From Streptomyces atratus (GTDB lineage Bacteria; Actinomycetota; Actinomycetes; Streptomycetales; Streptomycetaceae), in NCBI RefSeq assembly GCF_014648655.1, contig NZ_BMRN01000029.1, positions 1-64,000 on the forward strand: 64,000 nucleotides of DNA, in the 5' to 3' direction. A model generated the notes under the pieces. That model was not told the DNA's origin. It saw only the letters and a program-made list of their open reading frames with translations, and did not search any database. Numbering within the stretch: the stretch's first letter is position 1; each line of letters starts with the position of its first letter. Below, one piece after another: positions 1 to 7,600 of the stretch. Both the position numbers and the translations under genes were made by a program.

Positions 1-333
1 CGAGGGCCCGGTGGCGACCAGTTCGGGCACCGTCTTGTCGGCATGGGTGGCCTGCCGTCGGCGCTCACCGGACTGATCCTGCTCGCGCAGGATCCGGTAC
101 ATCGCCGAGACGGAGCAGTGATAGCGCCCGGCATCCAGCTCGCGGGCCCAGATCTGCGCGGGCGCCGGCTCGGCGTACTCGTCACCGTTCATCAACTCGA
201 CTACCGCAGCCCGCTCTTCGGCCGTCAGGGCCGATGGCTGCACCTGCGGGGCACGTGCTCTGCGGGGTGGTGCCGGCCGGAGCCGACGGTAGTGCGTGGC
301 GCGGGAGCGGCCGGTCAGCCGGCAGGCGGCCAT
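1..333 (-). CDS. IS3-family transposase OrfB, N-terminal part (partial)
   Basis: The visible part reads from an internal ATG at 333 (MAACRLTGRSRATHYRR) through a conserved HTH_21-type segment (YHCSVSAMYRILREQ) to RRQATHADKTVPELVATGPS, where the window ends. In IS3 transposases this precedes the rve DDE integrase core, so the catalytic residues lie outside the window. The frame stays open upstream of the ATG into OrfA (LKPAAGPVVDEAFTG), consistent with expression as a -1 frameshift fusion rather than from the ATG. No internal stop is visible in the part seen. Confidence 0.75.
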   Translation of the reverse strand, partial: MAACRLTGRSRATHYRRLRPAPPRRARAPQVQPSALTAEERAAVVELMNGDEYAEPAPAQIWARELDAGRYHCSVSAMYRILREQDQSGERRRQATHADKTVPELVATGPS

Positions 334-395
334 GATGCCCAGCTGAGCCTCGACGCCGGTGAACGCCTCGTCCACGACAGGGCCGGCGGCAGGCT

Positions 396-626
396 TCAGT
401 CCGCGCTCTCGGAGATCATTTCCAAGAGCGCGAAAGCTTTTCCCATCACCTCGAGTGCGGCCTTGTTCCCTGCCAGGTCCCTCTGCAACCGCTCCACCTG
501 CTGCCGCAGCTTTTCGTTCTCCACCTCCGCTGCGGACTTCTTCGCACGGGCCGGGCTGGTCCGGCGGTCGACCAGGTTTTCCAGGGCCCCGGCGTCCCGG
601 GCGGCCCGCCATTCGGAGGGAGATGT
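396..626 (-). pseudogene. IS3-family OrfA fragment, N-terminus missing
   Basis: About 76 codons ending at TGA 396-398. The segment contains ENLVDRRTSPARAKKS, then a leucine-zipper-like coiled coil (ENEKLRQQVERLQRDLAG) and ends KAFALLEMISESAD, a tail typical of actinobacterial IS3 OrfA proteins. No start codon with a plausible ribosome site is present and a TAG sits immediately 5' in frame, so the DNA-binding N-terminus appears lost. The end overlaps OrfB in the -1 frame. Confidence 0.65.
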
Positions 627-722
627 CTAGAGATTGTGAGATATCCGCCCTCTGCGAACAGCCAAAACAGCCTCTGACCTGGGACTTTTAGTGGATCAAC
701 AGGATCACGCTCCCATAACCTT

Positions 723-765
723 CTGTACGTCCTGTACATTTTTCACAGTACAGATCCCCGTACAG
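723..765 (+). promoter_or_regulatory. Array of four GTAC half-sites upstream of the clpP paralogue
   Basis: Two direct copies of CTGTAC (723-728, 732-737) face two copies of its complement GTACAG (748-753, 760-765), giving a nested inverted-repeat array that ends just before the Shine-Dalgarno GGAGG at 770-774. A -10-like CATAAC lies at about 715-720. The symmetry suggests binding of a dimeric or tetrameric regulator that would block transcription or initiation. I do not recognise the motif; it is not the PopR-type box known for Streptomyces clpP3-clpP4. Confidence 0.55.
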
Positions 766-786
766 CCCCGGAGGAAAGGCAACGCC

Positions 787-1425
787 ATGCTGTTCCGCCC
801 CACCGCCCGTTACGTGCTGCCCGAGTTCACCGAGCGCACGACCAACGGGACCCGCACCCTCGATCCGTACTCCAAGCTGCTCGCCGAACGGATCGTCTTC
901 CTCGGTACGCCGGTCGACGACACCGCGGCCACCGATCTGATCGCCCAGTTCATGTATCTGGAACACGACGCCCCGGACCGGCCCATCTCGCTCTACATCA
1001 ACTCCCCCGGCGGCTCGTTCGGAGCCATGTCCGCGATCTACGACACGATGCAGTACCTCACCTGCGAGGTGGAGACCTACTGCCTCGGCCAGGCCGGTTC
1101 CTGCGCGTCCACGCTGCTTGCCGCGGGCGCTCCCGGCCGGCGGCACGCACTGCCCGGCGCAAGGGTCGTCGTGGAGCAGCCCGAACTCACCGAGCCGGTT
1201 CAGGGCCGGCCGTCCGATCTGGAGATCGAGGCACGGGAATTGGAACGGGTCCGCGAGATGATCACCACACTGTTGGCCCGTCACACGGGCCGCAGCGCAG
1301 AGCAGATCGCCACCGACATCGAGCGCGACCTCATCCTCGACGCGGCGGGCGCCAAGGCGTACGGTCTGGTGGACCACATCATGGAGAACCGGAAGTCGTC
1401 ACACCCGCCGCACAGTGCGAGGTGA
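787..1425 (+). CDS. ClpP-family protease subunit paralogue lacking the catalytic His
   Basis: 212 residues, close to normal ClpP length, with ClpP landmarks: YINSPGGSFGAMSAIYD, then GQAGSCAS (nucleophilic Ser kept) and the C-terminal block HTGRSAEQIATDIERD with the Asp region kept. The segment that normally reads MIHQP reads VVEQP here, so the catalytic His position appears to be Glu. Streptomycetes carry several ClpP copies that form mixed tetradecamers; a Ser-Glu-Asp subunit would probably be inactive alone and act as a structural partner, which is inference. The start at 787 is chosen for GGAGG at 770-774; an upstream in-frame GTG at 691 has no such signal. A small ORF follows after 7 bases. 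Confidence 0.88.
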   Translation: MLFRPTARYVLPEFTERTTNGTRTLDPYSKLLAERIVFLGTPVDDTAATDLIAQFMYLEHDAPDRPISLYINSPGGSFGAMSAIYDTMQYLTCEVETYCLGQAGSCASTLLAAGAPGRRHALPGARVVVEQPELTEPVQGRPSDLEIEARELERVREMITTLLARHTGRSAEQIATDIERDLILDAAGAKAYGLVDHIMENRKSSHPPHSAR

Positions 1426-1432
1426 ACGTCCG

Positions 1433-1741
1433 ATGCAGCCACCGGAGTTGCCGCCGCTCCCCGCACTGACGCGCGCCGAGGGGGAGTTCATCGACTGCTA
1501 CCTCGAAGTCCTTGACCAGCTGGGCCGGATCAACCCGGCCCGCGGCAGCGACACCTACGGCGCACTGCGCGCCGCGCAGGCACTGGCCTCACGGGCGGGC
1601 GCACTGCGGGACGCCCTCGCATTGATGCATGAGCGCGGCGAGGCGCAGATCCACGCCGCCACCTTGGCACGGGCGCTGCGCGTACTGGACGGGGAACGGC
1701 GGGCCGGACGCGTCACCGTACCCCCTGCTCAGACGAGTTGA
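1433..1741 (+). CDS. Small protein of unknown function downstream of clpP paralogue
   Basis: 102 residues from ATG 1433, 7 bases after the clpP stop, so it is probably co-transcribed. The protein is rich in Ala, Leu, Arg and Glu and looks all-helical (for example ERRAGRV near the C-terminus), without membrane segments, cysteines or a recognisable motif. An in-frame GTG at 1415 overlapping clpP is an alternative start. I do not recognise the family; the position suggests a role connected with the ClpP paralogue, which is inference only. Confidence 0.5.
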   Translation: MQPPELPPLPALTRAEGEFIDCYLEVLDQLGRINPARGSDTYGALRAAQALASRAGALRDALALMHERGEAQIHAATLARALRVLDGERRAGRVTVPPAQTS

Positions 1742-2194
1742 TCAGCCCACTTCTTCTCCGACCCCGGCCGGGTACGGCCAACTCCCCCGACTTCAACTCC
1801 GACGGGGTTTGCTCAACCCACGCCGACCCCGACTCCGGCGGACTTCGCTCAACTCCCCTGCGCGACACGCCCGGCAGGCACGTCGAAATTCCTAGCTCGT
1901 TCGGCGTAGGAGTTCCCCCTCACGGGCGACATCTCAACTTGCTCTTTCTGCGAGGGCAGTGAGCGGAATCTGCCATTCCACCCCTGGTACGAGACCGGTC
2001 CGAGTGACGTGCACGGTCTTCGGCGTCATCATTCTCACCCAAACAGGCCATTCGTGAGGAGAGTCACATATCGTCGTTTCCCATCGGAAATCCGGCAGTC
2101 GGTGCGTCAAGATCCCTGGGACGACAAGCCCCCGCCACCGCGACGGGGCGGTCCGGGCGGACGCCGAGTCCTGCCGCCGTCCGGATGCCTGGTC
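1742..2194. other. Intergenic region without a supported gene
   Basis: About 450 bases. The first 200 hold loosely repeated CCCCGACTTC/CAACTCC-type sequence that looks like non-coding low-complexity DNA. ORFs in the region are short, overlap on both strands and lack family signatures. The last part probably contains the promoter for the riboswitch-NlpC/P60 transcript. Confidence 0.5.
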
Positions 2195-2345
2195 GACAGA
2201 AGTGGATCGGCAGGAGTGGAGGACCCGAGCACAACGGGTCGACCGGAACACCGGTCGCCCCTCGGGGTGAAGCCGCCGAGCGCGGCCGGGCAACTTCGCC
2301 AGCCCGAACCCGACAGGTCATCCTTCACAGGCGGCTGACGAAGGG
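2195..2345 (+). ncRNA. Probable ydaO/yuaA (c-di-AMP) riboswitch leader
   Basis: The leader carries the signature blocks of the ydaO class in their usual order: CTCGGGGTGAAGCCG (from about 2260), GGGCAACTTCGCC, then GCCCGAACCCGACAGGTCA and a closing CAGGCGGCTGACGAAGG before the start codon. In actinobacteria this class commonly sits ahead of cell-wall hydrolase genes and turns expression off when cyclic di-AMP is high. The 3' strand runs into the ribosome-binding region of the NlpC/P60 gene at 2352, as expected. Ends are approximate; I did not fold the RNA. Confidence 0.85.
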
Positions 2346-2351
2346 TTGCGC

Positions 2352-2825
2352 ATGACTGCGCAGGTTCATGTCCCGTCTCTGCTCGCCCGGGCCGGCACGG
2401 CCTCGGTTCTGACACTGGCCGCCGTCGGCGGCACCATGCTTGCCCCGGGCGCCACGCCGCAGGCCCAGGCAGCGACCCTCTCGATGAAGGCACTCAGCAT
2501 CGCCGCCTCGAAGAAGGGATCGCCGTACGGGTGGGGGGCCACTGGCCCCAACCGTTTCGACTGCTCGGGTCTGACGGTCTATTCGTTCAAAAAGGCGGGC
2601 AAGAAGCTCCCGCGCACGGCCCAGCAGCAGTACAACAAGACCCGCCATATCCCGGCCTCGCACCGGCAACGCGGCGATCTGGTCTTCTTCCATTACGGCC
2701 GCAGCATCTACCACGTGGGGATCTACGCCGGTAAGGGCAGGATCTGGCACTCGCCGAGAACCGGCGCGGTGGTGCGGCTGGAGAAGATCTGGACGAAGAG
2801 CGTCTATTACGGGCGGGTCCGCTGA
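2352..2825 (+). CDS. Secreted NlpC/P60-family cell-wall hydrolase
   Basis: 157 residues. Residues 1-41 form a signal peptide (hydrophobic stretch VLTLAAVGGTML, cleavage likely after AQAA). The rest is a single NlpC/P60 domain with catalytic Cys in FDCSGLT, His in YHVGIYAG and a third polar residue in IWHSP. Such enzymes cut the D-Glu-diaminopimelate or related peptide bond in peptidoglycan stems outside the membrane. There is no LysM, SH3 or coiled-coil domain, so it is a minimal version. ATG 2352 is preferred to TTG 2346; the Shine-Dalgarno GAAGGG is at 2340-2345. Expression is probably set by the c-di-AMP riboswitch directly upstream. Confidence 0.9.
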   Translation: MTAQVHVPSLLARAGTASVLTLAAVGGTMLAPGATPQAQAATLSMKALSIAASKKGSPYGWGATGPNRFDCSGLTVYSFKKAGKKLPRTAQQQYNKTRHIPASHRQRGDLVFFHYGRSIYHVGIYAGKGRIWHSPRTGAVVRLEKIWTKSVYYGRVR

Positions 2826-2908
2826 TGCCTGTCCGGCGGACCGGGCCCGCGCCCCCGGCCGTGATCCGGCGGACAGGCCCTGGTCTCCGCCGCCCACCCG
2901 CTCGCCAC

Positions 2909-3544
2909 TCAGTGCAGCAGGGGGCCTGACACCAGCACCAGCCCCAGACCGGTGAGCGCCGCGCCGCTGCCACCCTCGATGGCGCGGGCGGTACGCGGCC
3001 GGCGCAGCCACCGGCCCAGCCGGTCCACCATGAGGGCCACGGCGGGGAACCAGATCAGCGCCAGCAGCACCACGATCATTGCGAGCAGCAAGGTCCTCGG
3101 GAGCGGCGGCTGCCCGTCGGGAACGAACTGCGGCAGCAGACTCAGGAAGAGCACCGGCGCCTTGGGATTCAGGGCGTTCGTGAGGAAGCCCTGGCGCAGT
3201 GCGCGTACGGTTCCCTGCCCTGCTGGTTCGCCCTCGGCCCCGCCCGCCCCGCCCGTGGTGCGACGCCGCGCCGCGCACAGGGCGCTGATGCCGAGGTAGA
3301 GGACGTAGGCCCCGCCGAGCAGCTGAACGGTGCGGAACAGTACGGGCAGCGTCACCAGCACAGCGGCAAGCCCGGCGACGGCCAGCGCGGTGTGCACGAG
3401 GAGTCCACCGGCAACACCCAGCGCGGTCGCCACCCCCGCTGACCGGGAGGCGAGCGCGTTGCGTACGACGACGGTGAAGTCCGCGCCCGGCAGCGCGACC
3501 ATTCCAGCGGCGATCCCGATGAAGGCGATCAATTGTGCGTCCAT
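2909..3544 (-). CDS. LysE/RhtB-family amino-acid exporter
   Basis: 211 residues from ATG 3544. The protein has about six hydrophobic segments and the LysE-type N-terminal block (ALPGADFTVVVRNAL) and central block (GFLTNALNPKAPVLFLSLLPQF). Family members export amino acids or related metabolites across the cytoplasmic membrane; the substrate cannot be told here. It is transcribed divergently from the LysR regulator at 3617, with 72 bases between the starts, the classic exporter/LysR pairing, so induction by the exported compound is likely. Confidence 0.88.
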   Translation of the reverse strand: MDAQLIAFIGIAAGMVALPGADFTVVVRNALASRSAGVATALGVAGGLLVHTALAVAGLAAVLVTLPVLFRTVQLLGGAYVLYLGISALCAARRRTTGGAGGAEGEPAGQGTVRALRQGFLTNALNPKAPVLFLSLLPQFVPDGQPPLPRTLLLAMIVVLLALIWFPAVALMVDRLGRWLRRPRTARAIEGGSGAALTGLGLVLVSGPLLH

Positions 3545-3616
3545 GGGTCCACCCTGGCCCGGCGGAGCCTTTAGCGTGTACTTGCAATCTTCTGGGTCTG
3601 CCAAAAGGAACGCTTA

Positions 3617-4555
3617 ATGTACGACCCGACACGGCTCGCGGCGCTGGTGGCAGTCGCGGAGGCCGGATCGATCACCCGGGCCGCAACCCGACTCGGATAC
3701 ACCGCGCCCGCGCTCTCCCAGCAGATCGCCAAGCTGGAGCGGGAGGCGGGCGCCGCACTGCTGGTGCGCCACCACCGAGGGGCCCGCCTCACCGCCGCCG
3801 GCGAGCTGCTGGTCGGACGCGCACGCCGGATCCTCGACGAGATGGACCTGGCCCGCCACGAACTGACCCGTCTCTCCGGACTCTCCGGCGGACGCCTCCG
3901 GGTCGGCACGTTCACCACCGCGGGCATCCATCTGTTGCCGCCGGTGCTGAGCGCCTTCCGTCGCGCCCACCCGGATGTGGAACTGGCGGTCACCGAGTAC
4001 GAGCCGCCGGACGGGGTCGCGGCGGTGGCCGCGGGCGAGGTCGATCTCGCGCTGACCCATGTGTACGAGCCGGCTGCCACAGCCTCCTGGCCCTCCGGGG
4101 TATTCGCCGAACCGCTGCTGGTCGAGGAACTGGTCCTGATCACGGCGGTCGGGCAGATGCTGTCCGAAGGCACCGGGAGACTGCCGGTGACGGAACTGGC
4201 GGGGCGCCCGCTGATCAGCAGCGCGCCGACGCATCCACCGCGCCGTGGGGTGGAGCAGGCGTTGGCCGAAGCAGGGGCGACGCCCGCCGTGGTCTGCGAG
4301 TCGCCCGGCTATGCGCTGGTGTGTGCGCTGGTCAGCGCGGGCATCGGAATGGCCGTCGTACCGGAGATGGTTGCCGCGATGTCGTCGACGCCGTTGTCCG
4401 TGCGGCGGCTGGAACCCGCTTCGTTCCGGCGGACGATCTCGATGGTGCACCGCGGCAACCGGGCGAGCGCCGCGGCGGCAACACTCCAGGCGCTGTTGCG
4501 CAGTGGGTTCGGCCGGGCTGCCTCGGCGCAGCGTCCGGGCGGCGAGGGCGGGTGA
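3617..4555 (+). CDS. LysR-family transcriptional regulator
   Basis: 312 residues. An N-terminal winged helix-turn-helix (residues about 1-60, with SITRAATRLGYTAPALSQQI and a RHHRGARLTAAG wing) is followed by a periplasmic-binding-like effector domain (from about residue 90, RLRVGTFTTAG). It probably controls the divergent LysE exporter at 2909 and itself. The spacer contains a CTTGCAA-rich segment around 3578-3590 that could hold LysR half-sites but no clean T-N11-A pair that I would defend. Confidence 0.9.
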   Translation: MYDPTRLAALVAVAEAGSITRAATRLGYTAPALSQQIAKLEREAGAALLVRHHRGARLTAAGELLVGRARRILDEMDLARHELTRLSGLSGGRLRVGTFTTAGIHLLPPVLSAFRRAHPDVELAVTEYEPPDGVAAVAAGEVDLALTHVYEPAATASWPSGVFAEPLLVEELVLITAVGQMLSEGTGRLPVTELAGRPLISSAPTHPPRRGVEQALAEAGATPAVVCESPGYALVCALVSAGIGMAVVPEMVAAMSSTPLSVRRLEPASFRRTISMVHRGNRASAAAATLQALLRSGFGRAASAQRPGGEGG

Positions 4556-4598
4556 TCACACGATCGGGAGGCGGGGAGGCGGCGGATCGGACGGTCGG

Positions 4599-5027
4599 TC
4601 AGCTCTGCAGGGTGCTCCACGGGAGCGCGATCCAGACCGTCTTGCCTCCGTCGGCAGTGGGGGTGACGGTGAGCCGGCCCCCGCACTCCTTGGCCAGACA
4701 GCGAATGATCACCATGCCGCGTCCGTTGTCCTGCTGAACGGCGGCCGGCAGCCGCCGGGGCCAGCGCGGGTGACTGTCCGTCACACCCAGATGCAGCTGT
4801 TCCTCCCGCTCCAGCCTCAGGTCCACGGTGAAGGTGGGCGACTGTCCGAAGGTGTGCTGGACTGCGTTGGTCGCGAGTTCCGAGACGATGAGTCGGATAC
4901 TGTCGGCGAACTCCGTGTCGATGGCCAGGCCCCATTCGGTCAGCACCCTTGCCACATATCTCCGGGCCGACGAGACCGAGACCGGATCGCTCGGCAGAGT
5001 GACGCTTGCTTCCTGATGGTCTGCCAT
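4599..5027 (-). CDS. Anti-sigma-factor-like ATP-binding protein (HATPase_c)
   Basis: 142 residues from ATG 5027. GHKL/HATPase features: N-box IVSELATNAVQHT, a G1-like segment ending in NGRGMVIIRCLA and a C-terminal TVWIALPW strand. Proteins of this size resemble SpoIIAB/RsbW-type kinases but in streptomycetes often accompany WhiJ-like regulators. It is divergent from such a regulator at 5232, completing the known trio HTH regulator, DUF397 protein and ATP-binding protein. GTG 5048 is a possible earlier start; 5027 has GGGAAAGGGACGG upstream. Confidence 0.85.
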   Translation of the reverse strand: MADHQEASVTLPSDPVSVSSARRYVARVLTEWGLAIDTEFADSIRLIVSELATNAVQHTFGQSPTFTVDLRLEREEQLHLGVTDSHPRWPRRLPAAVQQDNGRGMVIIRCLAKECGGRLTVTPTADGGKTVWIALPWSTLQS

Positions 5028-5131
5028 GGCGAGCCGTCCCTTTCCCACTTGGACCGACCCGCGACCGGTCCCGGTTGTGCTTCGCGCCAGATTGCCACTG
5101 ATGCTGCCCTCTGTGACGGCGATCCACCAAG

Positions 5132-5141
5132 ATATGCATAT
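5132..5141. promoter_or_regulatory. AT-rich palindrome between the ATPase and WhiJ-like genes
   Basis: ATATGCATAT is a perfect 10-bp palindrome inside a longer near-palindrome (5131-5144) in an otherwise GC-rich divergent spacer. It is a candidate operator for the neighbouring helix-turn-helix regulator, or part of a promoter. Position and symmetry are the only evidence. Confidence 0.35.
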
Positions 5142-5231
5142 ATCTGTCGCTCAATGCGGTGAACCCTGCCACGCAAGACCCTATGCGGGCGTCACACTGT
5201 CCGCTCGGCAGAAGAGGGAGGGAGGCCGCAG

Positions 5232-6092
5232 ATGCAGCACGGCCCTGCGGTGAGGCGCCGCAAGCTCGGGGAGGAGCTCCGGAGTCTGCGCCATGTGTCC
5301 GGACTGACGAGCCGGGACGCCGCGCGGATGCTCGGCTGGCACCAGTCGAAGGTGAGCCGGATCGAGACCGGTGTCAGTGGGGTGCGGCCGGCCGATGTGA
5401 CCCGGCTGCTGGACGCGTACGGCGTGGACGACACGCAGCTGCGGACGCTCCTGGCGGCGCTGGCGGGTTCTGCGGGCGGTGGCGGCACCGGGTGGTGGCA
5501 CGCCTATCGCGGCCTGATCCCGCCGCAGTACCGCGACTTCATCAGTCTGGAGTCCCAGGCCCGGACCGCACGGACCCTGGAGACCTCGGTGGTGCCGGGG
5601 CTCCTGCAGACGGCCGACTACGCACGTGCGGTGACCCGGGCCTCGCTGGACGGGTTGCCCGCCGGCCGGCTGGACTCGCTGGTGGAGGTGCGGCTCGCCC
5701 GGCAGGGGGTGCTGCGGACCGATCCGCCGCTGCGACTGAGCGCGGTGCTCGACGAGGCGGTGCTCCGGCGCGAGGTCGGCGGGCGCCGGGTGATGAGAGA
5801 CCAGCTGCGCCATCTGACTCGCGTGGCTCAACTGCCCCATGTGGAGCTTCAGTTGCTGCCGTTCTCGGTGGGCGGCCATGCCGGCCTCACCGGTCCTTTC
5901 GTAATCTTCTCATTTCCGAACACTTCTGATCTGGACGTGGTAGTTCTCGACCATTTGACGAGTAGCCTCTATCTGGAGCGGAAAGAAGACCTTGAGGCGT
6001 ACAGCTCGGCCTTCCGCACGATGCAGGCACACGCGCTGTCGCCGGAGCACTCGTTGGACCTCATCGCCGCGGTCGACCGCGACGGTCGGTGA
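5232..6092 (+). CDS. WhiJ-like XRE-family regulator (DUF5753)
   Basis: 286 residues: an N-terminal Cro/C1 helix-turn-helix (about 8-65; LTSRDAARMLGWHQSKVSRIE) followed by a DUF5753 domain containing the signature FISLESQARTARTLE and VVPGLLQTADYARAV. In Streptomyces such proteins, with a DUF397 partner and an ATP-binding protein, form abaA/whiJ-type clusters that modulate development and antibiotic production. The DUF397 gene follows after 24 bases. ATG 5232 has a strong GGGAGGGAGG upstream. Confidence 0.9.
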   Translation: MQHGPAVRRRKLGEELRSLRHVSGLTSRDAARMLGWHQSKVSRIETGVSGVRPADVTRLLDAYGVDDTQLRTLLAALAGSAGGGGTGWWHAYRGLIPPQYRDFISLESQARTARTLETSVVPGLLQTADYARAVTRASLDGLPAGRLDSLVEVRLARQGVLRTDPPLRLSAVLDEAVLRREVGGRRVMRDQLRHLTRVAQLPHVELQLLPFSVGGHAGLTGPFVIFSFPNTSDLDVVVLDHLTSSLYLERKEDLEAYSSAFRTMQAHALSPEHSLDLIAAVDRDGR

Positions 6093-6116
6093 CACCGGAC
6101 TGCCCGAGGGGGGCTC

Positions 6117-6323
6117 ATGTCGGATTGCCTCGCACAGCACGAGTTACGGTGGCGGCGCAGCAGCCGCAGCACGGGTATGAACAACTGTGTGGAGGCCGCG
6201 CCGTTCGGAGACGGGCGGCTGGCCGTGCGGGACTCCAAGGATGTGTCCAGGCCACCGCTGCGGTTCTCGGCGGCGGCCTGGACATCTTTTGTCTCCGGCC
6301 TGCACCGGGGTTCGGTCAGCTGA
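6117..6323 (+). CDS. DUF397 protein (BldB/AbaA-like partner) with a TTA codon
   Basis: 68 residues with the DUF397 pattern: WRRSSRSTGMNNCVEAA, VRDSKD and a final AAAWTSFVSGL. DUF397 proteins are small partners of WhiJ-type regulators. Codon 10 (6144-6146) is TTA, read in Streptomyces only by the developmentally controlled bldA tRNA, so full translation would be expected late in growth. The stop overlaps the end of the convergent bioF gene by 8 bases. Length is normal for the family. Confidence 0.9.
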   Translation: MSDCLAQHELRWRRSSRSTGMNNCVEAAPFGDGRLAVRDSKDVSRPPLRFSAAAWTSFVSGLHRGSVS

Positions 6324-7458
6324 CGGGAGCGGTCCGCCGTACGACCGCCACGGCGGTGGCGATCTGCTCCTGGGTCAGATCGGCTCGCGCGGTCAGCCGC
6401 AGCCGGGAGACACCGTCCGGCACCGATGGCGGCCGGAAGCATCCCACCGCGATACCCTCGGCGCGGCAGTCGGCCGCCCAGCGCACCGCGGCGTCCGCCG
6501 AGGGTGCCCGCACCGAGACCACGGCCGCGTCGGGGCGAACGGCGGTCAGACCGGCCTCGGTCAGCTGCTCGTACAGAGCGGTGGCGACCGCACGGGCCCT
6601 GTCGGCGCGTTCCGGCTCGCGACGGATCAGCCGCAGGCTCCCGAGAGCGGCGCCCGCCGCGGCCGGTGCGAGGCCCGTGTCGAAGATGAACGTACGGGCC
6701 GTATTGACCAGGTGTTCGATGACCCGGGCCGGACCGAGGACCGCCCCGCCCTGGCTGCCCAGGGACTTGGAGAGGGTGAGCGTGGTGACGATTCCCTCGC
6801 CTCCCGCGAGACCGGCGGCGGCGAGCGCACCCCGGCCGCCTTCGCCCAGCACTCCGAGGCCGTGCGCGTCGTCGACGAGCAGTGCCGCGCCCTCCGTCCG
6901 GCAGGCGTCGGCCAGTTCGGGCAGCGGCGCGGCGTCGCCGTCGACCGAGAAGACCGAGTCGGTGACCGCCAGCGCGCGTCCCCCGTGTGCGTGCAGGACC
7001 TTGCGTACGGCATCGGGATCGGCATGCGGTACGACGGCGGTCTCGGCCCGGGAGAGCCGGCAACCATCCACGATCGAGGCGTGGTTGCCCGCGTCGGAGA
7101 CGATCAGCGAACCGCGGCCGGTGAGTGCGGTGAGGGCGGCGAGATTGGCCGCGTAGCCCGATGACAGCACCAGGGCCGCCTCGAAACCGCAGAAATCGGC
7201 CAGCTCGCGTTCGAGTTCGGCGTGCAATGCGGTGGAGCCGGTGACGAGCCGCGACCCGGTCGCCCCCGCTCCCCACCTGCGCGCGGCCCCGGCCGCGGCG
7301 GCGGTGACCTCGGGGTGCCGGGTCAGGCCCAGATAGTCGTTGCTCGCGAGGTCCAGCAGTTCCGGTTCGGCGGGCCGGGGGCGGAGCGTGCGGACGAGTC
7401 CGGCGTCCGCACGGCGGCGCGCCTCGTCGTCGATCCAGTCGAACGGGGCGAAGGGCAT
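6316..7458 (-). CDS. bioF: 8-amino-7-oxononanoate synthase
   Basis: 380 residues. A PLP alpha-oxoamine synthase: joins pimeloyl thioester with alanine to give 8-amino-7-oxononanoate, the first ring-building step of biotin synthesis. Visible marks are LDLASNDYLGL near the N-terminus, the H/D cofactor segment LLVDDAHGLGVLG and the PLP-lysine block LTLSKSLGSQGGAV. ATG 7458 fits family length. It is divergent from bioB-bioA-bioD, so all four biotin genes probably share one control region. Its end overlaps the DUF397 gene, so transcription from both sides may collide. Confidence 0.93.
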   Translation of the reverse strand: MPFAPFDWIDDEARRRADAGLVRTLRPRPAEPELLDLASNDYLGLTRHPEVTAAAAGAARRWGAGATGSRLVTGSTALHAELERELADFCGFEAALVLSSGYAANLAALTALTGRGSLIVSDAGNHASIVDGCRLSRAETAVVPHADPDAVRKVLHAHGGRALAVTDSVFSVDGDAAPLPELADACRTEGAALLVDDAHGLGVLGEGGRGALAAAGLAGGEGIVTTLTLSKSLGSQGGAVLGPARVIEHLVNTARTFIFDTGLAPAAAGAALGSLRLIRREPERADRARAVATALYEQLTEAGLTAVRPDAAVVSVRAPSADAAVRWAADCRAEGIAVGCFRPPSVPDGVSRLRLTARADLTQEQIATAVAVVRRTAPVS

Positions 7459-7600
7459 GAGCGGTCCCTTTTGTAGGCAGCTCACAGACCCTAACCGGGC
7501 ATGCAGCGGGTCATGGTGTGGCAATACACACACCCCAGACGGGCTCTGTTGTCCGGTTCCTCCTTGGCTGCGGGCAGTGCCGTAGGACAGGATCAACGCC
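7459..7600. promoter_or_regulatory. Divergent control region between bioF and bioBAD
   Basis: 142 bases separate the two starts. A small inverted repeat GTGTG-N6-CACAC lies at 7516-7531. No clear TetR/BioQ-type or BirA-type operator can be named from the sequence. An AGGA motif about a dozen bases before ATG 7601 serves bioB. Confidence 0.4.

Larger units (their letters stand above)
1..626 (-). mobile_element. IS3-family insertion sequence remnant, runs off left edge
   Basis: Read on the minus strand this stretch encodes the end of an IS3 OrfA followed by the start of OrfB in the -1 frame, the usual IS3 arrangement in which OrfAB is made by programmed frameshifting. The integrase core of OrfB lies beyond position 1. 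The OrfA side is cut: an in-frame TAG at 627-629 precedes the first recognisable OrfA residues, so the N-terminal helix-turn-helix is missing. I could not find terminal inverted repeats or a target duplication. Family assignment is firm; whether the element is still mobile is doubtful. Confidence 0.8.

Noticed and set aside
43..630. Plus-strand ORF of 195 codons
   Set aside because: It is antisense to the IS3 OrfA/OrfB frames, which carry clear family motifs; the plus-strand product has none.
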